Shown: piece after piece, positions 46,568 through 58,590 of the stretch
How positions within the stretch are numbered: position 1 is the stretch's first letter
Layout of the letters: each line of letters opens with the position of its first letter
Assembly: GCA_963682025.1 (NCBI GenBank)
Contig: OY821519.1
Location: 71,810,525-71,874,524, forward strand
DNA from: Cordilura impudica
Taxonomy: Eukaryota > Arthropoda > Insecta > Diptera > Scathophagidae
Length of the DNA stretch: 64,000 nt
Direction of reading: 5' to 3'
Made by a program: the position numbers and the translations under genes
The notes under the pieces: generated by a model
Database searches by the model: none
The model's input: only the letters and a program-made list of their open reading frames with translations
What the model was told of the DNA's origin: nothing

Positions 46568-47306
46568 AAGTTCTCCTTTACAAAACCAGCTATTTTTTTG
46601 TCGATTTGCATTACGGTATCTTTGAATTGACGAGCGATTAAATACCAAATTTGATACGTTGTGGCCAAGCCCTTCAGCTACTGCAGTCATTAAATGCATT
46701 GCATTTCGGTCTGATATCATGCATTTGTCCAAAGCAGAAACGATCCGTTCATTGAAAAATGACTGTGTTCCTCTTTTTACAATTTTCGAAGTCGACGGTA
46801 GAGCGTCCACTTCCCATTCCGTTCCACCATTGCCACCATTGTCTGACGATTCGGTAGATGATGTTTCTTGCACTGTAGTTGAATAAATATTCAATCAAAT
46901 TTCAATCAAATAAATGCTGGGCTAATGCGATCTCAAATTACTTTTTTTCATATATGATGCCATTGAAAATCAAATGAGCACGTGCTATTTTTTTGAATGT
47001 AGTTTTTATCTTTTAGTTTTAAATGTTTTATTTTCCTTTTATTTCATTTTTTTTATTTCACTTTTTCCTGGGTTGCTTTTAGTTTTAATTGAAAAGATGA
47101 AATATTCACTATCACAACACATAAAGAAACTTTAAAATAAAACCGCTTAGCTTTAATTTTCCGCTCACAGGTTGTATGTTTTAATTGCAAATGTCATAGA
47201 ACAACTAGAAGGTCATAAAATAACGTATCTAACATAAACAAAAAATTTAAACTATAATTCGGGGATTCCACAAACTAAAAAAGTATAACGATAAATTTAG
47301 CGACAA

Positions 47307-47781
47307 TTCAAAGCTTCGGGGTTGCCACAGTTTTCAAAAAAAAAAAAAATGTTTTGGAAATATGCGTTCGATTCCAAACACACTCACCAAATTTTATCAA
47401 AATCGGAGACCATAGAAATAATTCTCGTTGAAATGCTCATATATTTTGTTTTCCTATTTTGGTACATTTTCGTACAATTTTTTTTTTTTTTGTATGGGAA
47501 CCCTCTTAAGGGTTGGATATAGAGTGTAAGTTTGTTCTAGAGAAATATTGGGGATTCAAAAATTAAGGGTGTTGCTCATACTTTTTACCTCCATAGGGGT
47601 GACCCCTGAGTAGTTATGAGCTTCTTTTTATAAATGTTGTTCGTTTTCACGAACTTTAACCCTCGTGCGGCACGCGAATTTTCAACCGATCGAGCCCAAA
47701 TTTTTGTCAAATTTTTTTTTCTCCTAACGTCACACAAAAATGACTTGCTTGTTTGGAAAATCGAAAAAAAGGGCCACCTTA
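47307..47781. repeat. right inverted arm of the 41.9-47.8 kb transposon
   Basis: Partner of 41867-42378. It ends CGAAAAAAAGGGCCACCTTA. Confidence 0.9.
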
Positions 47782-47894
47782 ATACTTATGCTCACTGTAA
47801 TTTAAATCAACTAAGAAAATAAGCTTTTTCCAGTTTACCTAACTAAACTAAGAAATATTTAAAATTTTGCAATTCTAAGAAACTGAAAAAAATT

Positions 47895-48830
47895 ATTTGA
47901 CACAAATCTAAACGACTATACGATACTCTATACATTGCGTTTAGAGAAAGATCCAACTAATTAGATATAGAAAATGAGCATAAATCAAATTTAAGTGGTA
48001 CTATTATTAACTTTTTTGCCTGCAGATATGAAAAAGTTCATATCGGCTGCTATATTTATACGGAGACTAAGTCGAAAAATGGACCACTCCTGACCGTATT
48101 TGCTAAAGTCACTTAATTTTTGCAAAAACATATACAAACCAGATTTGAAAGAAACCTATGCAATATTTTTGTTTCTTGTCCTACAGGGTTTATTTTTTTT
48201 AGACTAGTGATTAATAGATGTAATAAATACATACAAACCAAATTTGATCGAGACCTACTTATATGATAATTTGGATCTTATGACAATTTAAGTCGATCTC
48301 ATAGGAAACATTGGTATGGGGCCTAGGTTTGAACATGTATTAATTTTCATCAATTTTAAAAGCGTTAATCAATAAGAGCTCATGTATCAAATTTCTTCAA
48401 AATATATTCATATCTGTGTCGTGTAGTTTGATTACATGATTTACATGGACACACAGTCGCACGCGTCTGCGAAAAATATTTAAAATATGCCATGAAATAT
48501 TAATATTTTTTATTTTTTTTTTTGGGTTTAAATCGCTTTTGTAGAGAGATGTGAATTCGGTTGATATTTCCGAATATTGCTTTTGACCAGGCATATAATA
48601 TTTTTGCCAAATTATTAAGTTTGATATCTCAGCTTATTTATAAAAGTATTTTTATGGTAAAATTCCAACCTTTGTAAAAACCAATTTCGAGGTGGTTTTA
48701 CACTACGATTTTCCACTGTGGGACGGACAGACGGACAGAAGGAAATCGTTGAATCAGAATCGGTGTAATAAAAGATGGGTCTAGGTCAAATATTTTTGGT
48801 AGTGACAAACATAATTGTACCCTGACCATA
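47895..48830 (+). mobile_element. DINE/INE-like copy with internal insertion or divergence
   Basis: The family body is present (GACTATACGATACTCTATAC, CTGCAGATATGAAAAAGTTC). A first tract region (ACACACAGTCGCACG) is at about 48449, then about 240 bp of unrelated AT-rich sequence. The tract resumes (GGACGGACAGACGGACAG) at 48721 with the 3' part AAAAGATGGGTCTAGGTC. The terminal hairpin is degenerate. Confidence 0.65.
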
Positions 48831-48877
48831 TGGAATTAAGATAAACTAAGTGAATATTTTTATTACAATTGTTTTTT

Positions 48878-49080
48878 ATATCCTCCACACCACTGTGCAG
48901 AGGGTGTATATATCAATCTGTCAATCCGTTTGTAACTCATCCAAATAAATTCCGGAAACCTCATAAACTATTTATATTTTTGATCTCTCTAAAAGGTGAA
49001 GACGATCTGGTGATGTCCGTCTGTCTGCCTATCTGTCTTTCTGTCCTTTCCACAATAGGACGAGTGGCTCGCATTAGTTT
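48878..49080 (+). mobile_element. mini-me-like repeat
   Basis: ATCCTCCACACCACTG, GAGGGTGTATATATC and TCCGTTTGTAACTCATCC, then a (GTCY)n tract (GTCCGTCTGTCTGCC). A TA-rich part plus a GTCY tract is the mini-me layout of Diptera. Confidence 0.65.
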
Positions 49081-49254
49081 GGCTTAACACATTCGCCATA
49101 ATCTGCAGCAGTTTGGCATTGAATTGCGAGCATCTAGACTTAGGTTAGGAATGACATATGAAAATGTAACATAACATGTCCATATAGATATGTACCAACG
49201 ATGCATACACATTTTTGTTTGCTTGTTGTATATGTGAAAAAACAACAGCATGAA

Positions 49255-50033
49255 AAAACAAGTAAGAAACTATAGTCGGTCTAGACCAACTATACGATAT
49301 CCTACACCATGGTTTAGAGACCCTATCTCTTCCGTCCAACTAATTGAATATAGAAAATAAGCATAAACCAAATTTGAGTGGCATTTTAATTAATTTTTTT
49401 GACTGCAGATATGAAAAAGTTCATATCGGATGCTATGTCTATGTGGGGACTAGGTCCAAAAATGGACCGATCCTGACCATGGTTGGTAAAGTCTCTTGTA
49501 TTTTTCGAAAATATATACAAACAAAATTTGTGATGAATCAGTGCAATATTTTTGTTTTTTGATAGATTTAAGTGAAGATCGGTAAGCAGCTCTATATGTG
49601 GCCTACGACCAAGAGTTGTCCCATAGCGACCATTTTTGGACTATTCATTAATGGATGTAATAAACACATACAAACCCAATTTGACTAAGATCTATACGAC
49701 AATTTATGTCGATTTTATAGGGGTTATTTGTATGGGGGCTAGGTCTGAACATGAACCGATTCTCACCAATTTCCACAGCGTTCATCCCATGGTCGATGAA
49801 AGCTTATATACCAAATTTCTTCCAAATATATTCTTATTTGCGACCTGCAGTTTGATTACAAGGTTTACATGGACACACAGACGGACGGACGGACATAGTT
49901 AATTCGATTCAAAAAGTGATTCTGATTCGATCGGTATAATAAAAGATGAGTCTAGGTCAAATATCTTTGCTAGTTACAAACAGCAGCACAAAGTCATTAT
50001 ACCCAAACTACATAGTGGTATAGGGTATAAAAA
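49255..50033 (+). mobile_element. DINE/INE-like element, full-length copy
   Basis: From AACAAGTAAGAAACTATAG with a nearly complete GTCGGTCTAGACC block, through GACGGACGGACGGAC (about 49878) and TCGATCGGTATAATAAAAG, to GTGGTATAGGGTATAAAA. The ORFs inside are repeat-derived. Confidence 0.8.
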
Positions 50034-50094
50034 CATGGCAAACTATTACAGAAATTGGGGTTGGCAAGAGGAGGGCGTAGAAGAAAATTCATAT

Positions 50095-51910
50095 TAGACC
50101 CTTAACGAGAGTTTTATTAATATTCCATTGCCTCAAGCCGATCACTCATATTAAAACAACTCTAGCCCTAATTATGCCCCAACAAAATTTTTTTTTTATT
50201 TGACTACGTTAGTCCCTTGGATGTACTTAAGAGCTGTCAATCTATAAAGTCTAATGCAATAGGAATTGATGGTATTCACCCTACTTGTCTCAAAATGCTA
50301 CTTCCCTTCCTTTTTGCCGTATATCACGCACATTTTTAACAAAATAATTACAGTGAGGAATTTTTTATTACCATTTCTTTTGAAGGCATTTGAACGGATC
50401 CTTCATTGTCAAATAACGTCCTATATAAACGATAATAACCTGCTTACTGACCGTCAATCTGGTTTTCGTGCTAAACACAGCTGTATTACAGCTCTAGCTG
50501 ATGTAACAGAAGATATAACGAAAGAAATTGCACTTATGGGCAAATCGTACGTAATGCGTAGACTCCAGTAAAATTGCATCGACGTTCCTTTCTGTCGTAA
50601 GAGGTGTTCCACAGGGTTCTATCTTTGGTCCCCTCCTTTTCTCAATTTATGCTATTGATCTACCCAAAAGTTAATTCTCTGCAATATTAGAATGTAATCT
50701 GATGACGTATAGTTATACATTAGCAGCAAGAAGGAAAAATTGAAGACTGCAGTAGAAAATTGAATGATGACTTTGAACGTGTTTCTCATTGGGCAGCCGC
50801 ATACGGACTGAGTCTCAATCCACAAAAAACCAAGTGTATTTTGGCGCGTAACAGATTAATAAGAATTTCAGACAATCCAAACATTTATAATATTAATAGT
50901 CTAGGCGACTCCTTGTGATCGATGTTTTGTTCTACCATTTTATCCCGATGTTGACCAGACGTATATTATTTGGAAGTTATTTCTTTTTAGCCATTTTGCA
51001 GATTTATAAATTTTTTCCCTTACTTTGAGTAAATTGCATTTCATACAATTTTACATATGCTATGTGTGTTGTATTAAATTTGTTAATGTGTTTGTTAATG
51101 AGTTTTTATCTTCATTCACAATAACAATAAACCATAAGAGTGTTGGTTTGTGGATTGGCTAAGTTGAAAAATAAAGCTGCCTAGAAACTGCACTCGAATT
51201 TCGAGCGCTGGAATCTGCTAGTAAATATAAATGGTCAACAAATAAAAATCGTTGAACGACCAAAAAATTTGGCTTGGTCAGACCATGTCGCAGCAGCCTG
51301 TGGTAAAACATATTCGATGTTACGAACACTTTGACCTACCCAATATTGTACCCCAATTAATGTAGACTTGCTACTTCTAAAGACATACTTAATACCAACA
51401 TTGCGCATATAGCATGTGAAATATTTGCAAGTTCCGATAGTAAAAGTAAGTCCAGGCTAACTATAACGTTTAACAATATCGCAAGGTACGTTGACGGGCT
51501 AAGAAGGTTCGATCACATTTCACCTTACTCAAAGCAAATTTACGGCGTCAATTTTGACGAATTATTAAAAAGAATTTTATTTTTTTACATAAAATAATAA
51601 GTAAGCAGGAACCAGAATATCTTTCTAACTGATTGCATTTAGGTAGGCTTCAGACAAATAACAATTTCATTCAATTTCGACACCATACTTTGGTATCTGA
51701 ATGACAATTTTTCGCGTCTTTGGAATGGTTTACGTTCTACAATTAAAGGAATCAGCAACGGCTCATTTTTCAAAAAAAAAAAAAAAACATTTTCCAACAA
51801 TACATTTAGAAATTTCTTATTTCTTACAATTCGTATATTATAACTTAATGTTAACAAATATGTAGTACAAATTTTCTTTTGCTTTTTAATTTTTTTTTTG
51901 CCATTTATAA
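50095..51910 (+). pseudogene. non-LTR retrotransposon RT (Jockey/CR1-like), split by a Helitron
   Basis: RT blocks in order: SNAIGIDGIHPTCLK (about 50245), KAFERILHCQITSYINDNN and LLTDRQSGFRAKHSC (50380-50490), then after a deletion RGVPQGSIFGPLLFSIYAID (about 50600). A degraded YADD region (SDD..LYISSKKEK) and GLSLNPQKTKCILARN end at ISDNPN (about 50880). A Helitron interrupts at 50884-51221. The frame then continues INGQQIKIVE, WSDHVAAACGKTYSMLRTL and, in shifted frames to about 51800, the remaining C-terminal region. The clade is inferred from motif style only. The element is dead: it has several stops and lacks the first catalytic RT block. Confidence 0.75.
50884..51221 (+). mobile_element. 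non-autonomous Helitron inside the RT
   Basis: Begins TTTATAATATTAATAG (usual TC changed to TT) and ends with stem-loop CACTCGAATTTCGAGCG, then CTGGAATCTGCTAG. It lies between A (50883) and T (51222). Skipping it restores the RT frame across ISDNPN and INGQQIKIVE, so both ends and the A/T insertion without target duplication are directly shown. Confidence 0.93.
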
Positions 51911-51913
51911 ATA

Positions 51914-52288
51914 CTAGCAGATTCCAGCGCTCGAAATTCGAGTGCAATTTCTAGGCAGCTTTATTTTTCCACTTAGCCAATTCACAAACCAACACTTTTA
52001 TGATTTATTATTATTATGAATGAAGATAACACACTCAGTAATAAACACATTAACAAATTTAATAAAACACACATAGCAAATGTATAATTTCATGTATGTG
52101 TTAGTAGCAACTATAAATGAAATTTACTCAAAATAAAGAAAAAAAAAAAAAATTTTAAAAATCTGTAAATCTGCAAAACGGCTAAAAATAAATACCTTTC
52201 AAATAATATACGTTTGTTCAAAATCGGGATAAAAAGGTAGAACACAACATCGGTCACAAGAAATCACCTAGCCTATTAATATTAGAGA
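51914..52288 (-). mobile_element. non-autonomous Helitron, minus strand
   Basis: The reverse complement begins TCTCTAATATTAATAGGC and ends GCGCTGGAATCTGCTAG, with a CACTCGAATTTCGAGCG hairpin. It sits at the 3' edge of the retroelement remnant, inverted relative to the copy at 50884. Confidence 0.88.
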
Positions 52289-52671
52289 TATGTTATTTTG
52301 ATATAAATCAATATTGTTTTTTAATATTTTTTTTTAATATGTAATATTGTCACAGTAATTTTTTTTTAAGTTGCATTGTAAATCAAACTCTAAATAACCC
52401 ATTTAAGCCTGTTCTATTTTGAAGATTTCATGTCTTGTTGGACAGGATACCATATTTAAATAAATAAAAATTAAAAAAATAAATAAAATAAGAAATAGGT
52501 AGCAGTATTTGAAGATTTTATGTCTCAATATAAATTTATCGTTACATTTCCTCATGCCATTCTGAGCATCTATTGAACTCAACATATCTTCTTTAACTCA
52601 CGAGCACTACTTAGAAAAAAATTGGCAGCTCCCGTTAAAGAAGACTCTAGTCATAAGACATCTGTTTTTAT

Positions 52672-53190
52672 ACCCTCCACTCCAGAGTGCAGAGGGTATA
52701 TATAAGTTTGTCATTCCGTTTGTAATAATTAGAAAAAAATTTTGGACCCCATAATATATATATATTTGTGATCCTTATAACAACCGGAGTTGATATAGCG
52801 ATGCCCGTCTGTCCGTCTGTGGAAATCACGATGGCGGCATCAATCGGGCAGTTAGGGTGCTAGTTGACATAAAAAATGATTCATTAATATCCTGAATATG
52901 CTGTTTAAAATCGTCCAAATCGGTCAATTAGGGCCCGAGATTTGAATGAAGAACTGAAAAAAGTCTTGAAAAAATATAATTTTCTATGTTGTTCTTGTCA
53001 CGATCACGCCCTCAATAGGATAGCTAATAATAATTTTTAGTGAGAATGATTTTTGATAATTTTTGGTGAGAATGATTCACCATATTCATGGGTAGATTTC
53101 TGTTTCAGAAATCATTAAAATCGGTGGAACAGGTCCAGAAAAATCTCTGAAAAATTAAAAAAAAAATTAAAAATATGATGTTTCTATATT
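52672..53190 (+). mobile_element. mini-me-like repeat
   Basis: TATACCCTCCACTCC, GAGGGTATATATAAG, TTTGTCATTCCGTTTGTAA and a (TA)n run, followed by the (GTCY)n tract CCCGTCTGTCCGTCTGTGG, then a body with GGTCAATTAGGGCCCGAG. It matches the layout of the copy at 48878. Confidence 0.7.
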
Positions 53191-53199
53191 GTTTTTGTT

Positions 53200-54505
53200 G
53201 TTATTCTAAATCTTGTATTGTTGTCATAGCTGGACTTGTTGTTTTTGTAGTCGTTGTGGTAATAATATAATAAAAACTAGTCCTTTGTACATTTTTTTTA
53301 TCAACTCTGGTAGAAAAATTTAAAAGTTTCCATTGTTTTGGCATCACTAAAAAACTTATTAGATAATTTCTGTCATTGCCACGAGCCTGCCTGCAAAGTT
53401 TCAGATCAAATGGGTCACGGAAAGGGGTTAAAATCGTTCCAAATTTTTTTCGACAAGCAGACACTACGAGTTGATATAAAGGGAGTAAAAATTCACCAAC
53501 GTCTAAAGCAAATAATTCTAAAATAACTAGGTTCATAAAAAAAACAATGTAAATTTAGCAAAAAAAAAAAATTATGTATTAATTTATTTAAAGAGAAAAA
53601 CACAAAAATAACGTTTGATATTGTATTTTTTGTGTGTAATATTTACACATACATACATACACATATTAAATAATACAAATAATATATGTACATATATTCC
53701 ATATATGTATGTATATTACATATATTATATATTATTACGGTATATTACGGTATATTATTTTTTACATAAAATTCTGCAATATTTTGTTGTGGGGAAAATA
53801 CATTTCTTTTGCATTAACAGAGTGTCACTTCATTTTGCTCAGCCTGACTATGCCACAGTAGATGGCGCCACAATTTTTGTTCTAATTAGCTTTGCAATAG
53901 TTATTTCTATTTTAACATGAATGTTAATATTTTCAACTGGATATCTTACAGAACAATGTTAAGAGTATACACGGGCTGGTGTTTTATTTCATACGTTTTT
54001 TAATTACTCTTTTACAAATATGAACATAAGTTTGGCATATTAACTTTTTTTTGTCTTTACAAAATATAGTTACCGAGTTCATCAATGAGTTTTTTGCTTT
54101 CAAAACAGTTCTACATAGTTATATGGAACTATTATTCTGCTTTAGCTACAAAATATCTGATTGCGATTACATCTAATTTTTAAAAATTGTTTATAATTAC
54201 TAAAGCATTATTATTCACATGTATACTTTTAAATTTTCCATTCAAATTTAAGAAAATATCAATTCTAAAAACTGGAATTAAAATTTCCAATTATAAATAA
54301 GAAAATATTAATTGAATTTCAGAAAATCATATCAAAACGTCGGAAATAATAATTTTAAATTTAGAAGATATCAATTGCATCTTTAATATATAAATTTTAT
54401 TCGTTAAACACAAATTGAAATTCCAAAAAAAAAAAAACACCAAATATGTTTACATTTAAAAATGTTTACTTAAATGGTGCGTGGTAAAGAAGAAGAAAGC
54501 ATATA
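53200..54505. other. no gene seen; TA/ACAT microsatellite
   Basis: 53640-53765 is a compound microsatellite (ACATACATACATACAC; TATATGTATGTATATTACA). ORFs at 53201-53536 and 53615-53920 show no motif or plausible gene structure. Confidence 0.4.
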
Positions 54506-54509
54506 TTTC

Positions 54510-54760
54510 AAAAATTCATAACTGCACTGTATTCTTAATCGGACCGGTTTCTGGCATTTAAGCCTTCATCAGCGATTTATTGAACATTGTGATAATTGTT
54601 ATGTTTTAATTGAATAGATTGTTTCTATATGAAAATTTTTTCTACTAAGGGCGGCCGTGAGGTTTTGAACCATGAACCTTCACATACACTCGTACTTGCA
54701 CTTTTTGGTCAGCGCTTTAACACACTCACCTAAAGTCAGGCCTACGAGCAGTGTGGTTAG
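54510..54760 (-). mobile_element. tRNA-derived SINE-like sequence
   Basis: On the minus strand the head contains GGTTCATGGTTCAAAACC with a polymerase III B box (GGTTCAAAACC, 54661-54671). About 55-65 bp upstream is an A-box-like TTAGGTGAGTGTG. A possible anticodon-type stem GCGCT/AGTGC lies between. The body continues with GCTGATGAAGGCTTAAATGC then CAGAAACCGGTCCG. This head-body order is that of a tRNA-related SINE. Ends and target duplications were not found. Confidence 0.5.
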
Positions 54761-57590
54761 TTTTAAAAAAAATATTGCCATTCAGGAGAAATTAATAACT
54801 TTTAAGTACCGCGATTCAGTAACTTCTTTTAACGATAGTCGAATCGTTAAAAAAAAAGAAAATTGCAAAATTATCAGTAAAATTTTTAAACGATATTTGC
54901 TATTGTTAAAGTCAGCTGTTGTTGTTATCTAAACGACAACCATTTTTGTGTTGTTTATTCAATCGATAAAAACTGAAATTTTTAGATTGAAATGTCGTCA
55001 TACATAAATAAAAATCATAAAATAGTGAAAATATTTTGCTTTCATTAAAAAACTTTTTTATATAAATAAAAAAATTAAATAGCATATTCAATTCATTATT
55101 TCATTTTCAAATAAATAAACAGAAATACTAGTAAAAAAAAAAATAAAGATATTAAACATAAACATAAAAGCATCCTGTCAAACACGAAGTAATTTGTTTA
55201 TTTCTATTCTTTGTATTTTTCGCTTATTTGGACAGGGATGCCAACTCGTTTACAATTTATATAAATAGAAAAATAGATTTGTCAACTGTCGTTAAGATGT
55301 ATGTACTTAGTGAATCACTTAGTCTTTAGTGCAAACAACAATAGCTGTCTATATATTTTGCGATTGTCGGATCGTTGAAATTTAAAGAATCGCATACAGA
55401 AAACATTAATTTAAATTCAATGAATTTTAGAAAACCTCAAATGAGAATGTTATTTATATATTATTTTTCACAATTTTTTTTGGATGAAAATTTGAAGTTT
55501 TTCAGAAAATGAAGATAACAGATTATTTTATTTAAAATGTTTGGGACATTTAGTTTTTTGCGTTTCGCATCCCTTATTTGATCATTTATTATTATTATAA
55601 ATTTATTCTCTATGTTTTCCAAATATGGCAATATTTTAATAAAAACGTTGAGAGAGTTTTTTTGGTTATTATTTTGTTACTCCATCCGACCTATATGGCC
55701 GCAATGAAGAAATATTTGGCCAGTTAAAATAAACTATACAGCAATCTCCAATTAGCACGATTTAATACATATAGCCACCCTACACAATCATTACCTTTGC
55801 AATGGAGGTTAGGGCGAGCTATTTAATTAGCAAAGACTAAATTAAACGAGAAGTTATGTCATATAACCGGAAACGCATGCATATAGGTATATAACCTAAA
55901 TGCATGCCGAACAGCAACCACGATGACCAAAAATCAAACACCGAAATAATAGAAAAGACGAAAACCAACCCAAAGAATTTGCTGAAATAATTTAGTATTA
56001 AGTTTAACAAATTGTTTAATTTTTCCAATATTTTGTTTACATTTATTATCAATACTCAAACCGATGTGGAGGGTATCAAAGATTCGGCACAGTCGAATTT
56101 AACACTCTTACTTTTTTAAATTAATTTGACTTGATAAAATTTTTCAACACATTCGAATAATATATTTTGCACTTCTTTGGATATTGCTTTTTGCTGGCAT
56201 ATATATATGAACATAAAACTATCTCCAGGGAACATGTACATACATATATATGTAGAGATGTATAACTTACATTCAAATTTGATCCATTCCTTTTTTCTTG
56301 CTACAATTAGATGGGAAATGATAAATTAAATCAGTAAGAATATTATTATGTGATGCTTGACTTAACTTTTTTTAATTAAACTATAATACATTACCAGCAT
56401 CCCTTTAAGGCGTGTCATATTTCGAAAAGTAAAGAAAAATAGCCCTGACACCCGTTAATGTTGTCAAAGTAATGAAAAGATATGACATGGCAATAATACT
56501 CGTATAATCACTCATATCTACATATGGCTTTCTTTGGATGCATTGGGTTGGTTATATGAACATTTAAGCTAACAGAAAAATTAAATTTTTATTACGAATT
56601 TTTTATCACAAAATTATGTATGTGCCAAGTTCAACGATATCATTGTAATATAACTAAAAAAGTGGTGTGAATGCATTAGAATTTTGGTCCACCCCAGCTT
56701 TTTTTGTTTGTTTTGGTTTTGGTTGTAACGTGAAATTAATAAATATCCAAAGAGTGTATAGAAAAAAAAAAAAATATATATATATATAGGAAAAGTACAT
56801 CTGTCCACTTCCTGTGCGTGTAAATAAGTAAATGTTTACATTTAAGGTAACTACCACCTACTATTTGTCCGTCCGTCCGTCCATAGATACGAATACCTAA
56901 CAAATCTAAAAGCAACCACATGAAATATTCCTCTGGTATTTTGAGTATTTATTTTGATCCTTTATTATTGGCATTGGTGTCTCTGTATAAAGATCGATAA
57001 CCCCCTGGCTTGTCGATGTGTATATGTGTGTGTGTTGTTGTTGTTTTAAGGTGTGTTTCTTAAATACGCGTAACAAAACGTTGAGTTGTGCTGCGTTTCC
57101 CATTTCCATTAGAATTTATTGGAAAATGATGCTCATTAGTTGTAATTTAAGACAACTGTTTTTAGAAATTTTTAACACATTAAAACCACCCTCAATCAGT
57201 TGAGTACTTATTTTGTTTTTGTTTTTAAATAAACACATATGTTGTGTTGTTAATTATTTGTTTCGCTGATGATCGATTAAATTGTTTTCATTATGTTGTT
57301 ATTGTCTTGAGGCGTTTATGCTTTTATGGTCAGTTACCACAATTATAAAATAATTAGTGTGTGATATGTATGTGATTTTTATTTGTTAAACCCCTTAAAA
57401 CATATATATGTATGTGTATGATAATTTATTCATAATAAATATTATAAATAATAATAAAATTTTACTGCATTTTTAATCCAAATTGAAAGTTTTTAGGTCT
57501 ACATTCGTTACCGATGAACTTAAAATTAGAATGAATAATGATCTTTCTTTTTAATTTATTATAATATATCCGTTAATATATTATATGTAT
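54761..57590. other. no gene seen
   Basis: AT-rich DNA with a (TA)n run at about 56773-56788, a GTCCGTCC run near 56868-56883 and a (TG/TTG)n run near 57020-57046. No protein motif or known repeat was recognised. It could contain host non-coding sequence. Confidence 0.35.
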
Positions 57591-57594
57591 AAAA

Positions 57595-58010
57595 GCATTG
57601 CGTGGATGATTGCCCAGCCCAAATCCTTCGACCCAGAAACTTGAAATTTGAACGTTAGGTTCCCCTCCAGTAAGAAGGGATTTTTAAAAATTCTTACACT
57701 AAGGGGGTAAAAAGAGGCAAAAAGGAGGAAATGTTAACAATTTAATCTAGGAATATGAAATTTGGTGTGTAGACTCCATCCGAGAAAAAAAATGGGGTCA
57801 GGATTATTTTATTTTTCGAAATTCGGCCATTTACGAGGAAAAACGGCCAAAAAGGATAAAAATTGTACCTTTCTGCATCTTTCTAACATATTTATCTATA
57901 TCTATGAATTTTGGTATACAACCAGAGACACAAGCATCGGACAGGAATTAAAATTTGTTTAATTCGAGCCTCTAGGGGGTAAAAACGGCCAAAAATAGGA
58001 AAGCTGGTAC
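57595..58010 (+). repeat. interspersed repeat with GGGTAAAA-GGCCAAAAA periodicity
   Basis: Opens GCATTGCGTGGATGATTGCC then CAGCCCAAATCCTTCGACCC, followed by three related blocks. Each block has a phrase like TATGAAATTTGGT and then GGGGGTAAAA..GGCCAAAAA. The ACC...CTTGAAATTTG style resembles Helentron-like repeats, but no ends were identified. Confidence 0.4.
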
Positions 58011-58585
58011 TTTTCAATTGGTAAGTTTTTATTTGAAAGTGCATTTTCTTAAAAAAAGTAACCACTAAATAATGTATAATTTTCCTTATATAATTTTCAT
58101 GAAGTTATACAACATATGATATAGAATATAGTTAAATATATTAAATATTACTAATAAAGGGTCCGCCAAATAACTTTTTTTTTTTTGAAAATGCTATAAA
58201 AAAAACTACTGAATATTATCTCAAATTCCTTTTTTTATTTGAAAGTACAATCCTTCCGGTTAATAATGGAAAATAATTTCATTCAAATGGCTGCCTCGGC
58301 TGGCCATGCAGTAGCCTACACGATCGGTCCAATTTTTAAGCACATTATCGATTGTGTGCAGCTGTATTTCACCAATGGCTTCACGAATATTGTCCTTTAA
58401 AGCGTCAATTGTCTCTGGCTTGTTGGCGTAACACTTATCTTTGAGGGCACCCCACAAATAATAGTACAACGGTGTCAAATCGCAGCTCCGAGGTGTCCAA
58501 ACGACATCAGCTATGTGGCTAATAATGCGATCTTCAAAAACAGGGCGCAAAACGTCGAGTGTAGCTTCGGCTGTGTGGCACGTAG

Positions 58586-58590
58586 CGCCG
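58586..58590. repeat. 5-bp target duplication CGCCG, left copy
   Basis: Exact partner at 62423-62427. In the uninterrupted mariner frame only one copy is needed (GAC GGC GCT on the coding strand). Confidence 0.93.

Larger units (their letters stand above)
42900..46900 (-). pseudogene. DNA-transposon transposase, intron-containing, interrupted and broken
   Basis: Read on the minus strand, 46567-46894 gives IVSALDKCMISDRNAMHLMT and RSSIQRYRNANRQK. An intron lies at 46501-46567 (GTATGT...TTACAG). 46475-46191 gives HWESKILEDITGENKICRLP, GVPKLDCGKGKNIAAAV and MSFDTTTSNTG, with a one-T excess in a T7 run before HWESK. An internal deletion follows SNTG. 46190-46046 gives YKELLELVVIFLGG, RWMSKAIYSL, a TAA where family members carry Lys, and FKDQFKLSKSQ. 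After the R1-like insert, 43418-42900 gives SQLDGIRDVCIFIVRLYVK, PNQDLKFLKALHSY and HLWYLAEDAIALAFFD. HWDGK (here HWESK) and FDTTASNTG are probably the first two catalytic Asp blocks of an RNase H-fold transposase. The family is widespread in insect and cnidarian genomes; hAT kinship is my inference from the 8-bp duplication. It is dead. Confidence 0.75.
41867..47781 (-). mobile_element. long-TIR DNA transposon (hAT-like by 8-bp duplication), interrupted
   Basis: Starts TAAGGTGGCCCTT and ends AAGGGCCACCTTA, flanked by ATACTTAA (41859-41866) and ATACTTAT (47782-47789), an 8-bp duplication with one difference. Inverted arms run 41867-42378 and 47307-47781. The interior carries a decayed transposase on the minus strand, split by an R1-clade retroelement (43419-46031). 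Without that insert and its duplication the element is about 3.3 kb. Its ends resemble those of the foldback elements at 20887 and 34260. Confidence 0.88.

Noticed and set aside
54510..54760. Functional tRNA gene
   Set aside because: A B box is present, but the cloverleaf is poor and a non-tRNA body follows; a SINE-like origin fits better.
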